The position numbers and the translations under genes are program-made. The notes below the pieces were generated by a model. The model did no database searches. It saw only the letters and a program-made list of their open reading frames with translations, and was not told the DNA's origin. A stretch of 64,000 bases of DNA, taken from positions 136,493 to 200,492 of the forward strand of contig NZ_JH376797.1 of assembly GCF_000234095.1 (NCBI RefSeq). The letters are read 5' to 3'. This document shows positions 63,826 to 64,000 of the stretch, piece by piece (the stretch's first letter is position 1; each line of letters starts with the position of its first letter). This DNA is from Centipeda infelix ATCC 43532 (lineage in GTDB: Bacteria; Bacillota; Negativicutes; Selenomonadales; Selenomonadaceae).

Positions 63826-64000
63826 ATGATTAACAGCACCGATTTTCGCACCGGCCTTACCATTGAGTACGATGGGGGTGTCTGGCAGATTGTCGATTTC
63901 CAGCATGTAAAGCCGGGGAAGGGTGCCGCGTTCGTCCGTACGAAGATCAAGAACGTCGAGACGGGTGCCGTGGTTGAGCGTACGTTCAACCCGAACGAGA
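63826..64000 (+). CDS. efp: Elongation factor P, N-terminal part cut by the window end
   Basis: 58 codons are visible, starting 9 bases after GGAGG. The KOW-like first domain with [18 protein letters not shown] and the loop [14 protein letters not shown], whose Lys is the modification point in many species, is clear. EF-P relieves ribosome stalling at polyproline. Confidence 0.95.
   Translation, partial: MINSTDFRTGLTIEYDGGVWQIVDFQHVKPGKGAAFVRTKIKNVETGAVVERTFNPNE

Overview
The window reads as chromosomal DNA of a diderm Firmicute of the Negativicutes, most likely Selenomonas, Centipeda or a close relative. Genes of Firmicutes type and order (yacL-ispD-ispF, fabK, perR, the ireB-ruvX-DUF1292 operon) sit beside outer-membrane machinery (TonB/ExbB/ExbD, a TonB-dependent receptor, a porin-like barrel). 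The DNA is moderately GC-rich and densely coded. I saw no rRNA, tRNA or CRISPR. The genus is inferred from gene content, not from a marker gene.

Layout. 0.1-4.4 kb: minus-strand TonB receptor-exbB-exbD-tonB operon with a 13-G tract just after the receptor signal peptide. 4.6-8.9 kb: yacL-ispD-ispF-fabK and an unknown gene. 8.9-13.3 kb: palindromic repeats, a CobT-family tandem gene resembling an ArsA-ArsB fusion joined by an in-frame repeat, and tex. 13.5 kb: perR. 14.4-24.9 kb: an exopolysaccharide locus with an outer-membrane barrel, a UDP-GlcNAc-type dehydrogenase interrupted by an in-frame TAG, a PilZ-hyaluronan-synthase-like glycosyltransferase, three NodB-fold proteins and a GH18-like lipoprotein. 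25.0 kb: a frameshifted SpeD-like gene. 25.7-32.9 kb: mreBCD-mrdA-minCDE-rodA, for cell shape and division. 33-40 kb: a radical SAM-DUF2344 fusion, feoA-feoB with a small Cys-rich protein, an Acr3-like carrier and a GT51 transglycosylase. 40-44 kb: a GalT-like HIT protein, trmD, pncB, aroE.

44.3-49.6 kb is the most unusual region. It holds two nitrogenase component-1-like proteins with no reductase (NifH) partner in the window, two DUF364 proteins, and the decayed ends of a metallophore-type uptake system: a binding protein fused by deletion to the end of an ABC ATPase, and the C-terminus of a TonB receptor. I read this as an undescribed metal-cofactor or metallophore system that has lost its importer here. 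50-64 kb is housekeeping: tgt-yajC-fthC-like ligase-secD-secF, recJ-rel, ireB-ruvX-DUF1292, mltG, a U32 peptidase, acyP, aroQ, pepP and the start of efp.

Two repeat families recur: GC-rich nested palindromes (window start, 9.0 kb, 10.0 kb) and a roughly 164-bp MITE with 16-bp terminal inverted repeats (32.9 and 49.8 kb). Several loci carry fresh-looking lesions or mutable tracts (poly-G receptor, TAG in the dehydrogenase, A-run frameshift, ABC deletion), so surface polysaccharide and metal uptake look like the rapidly changing parts of this genome.
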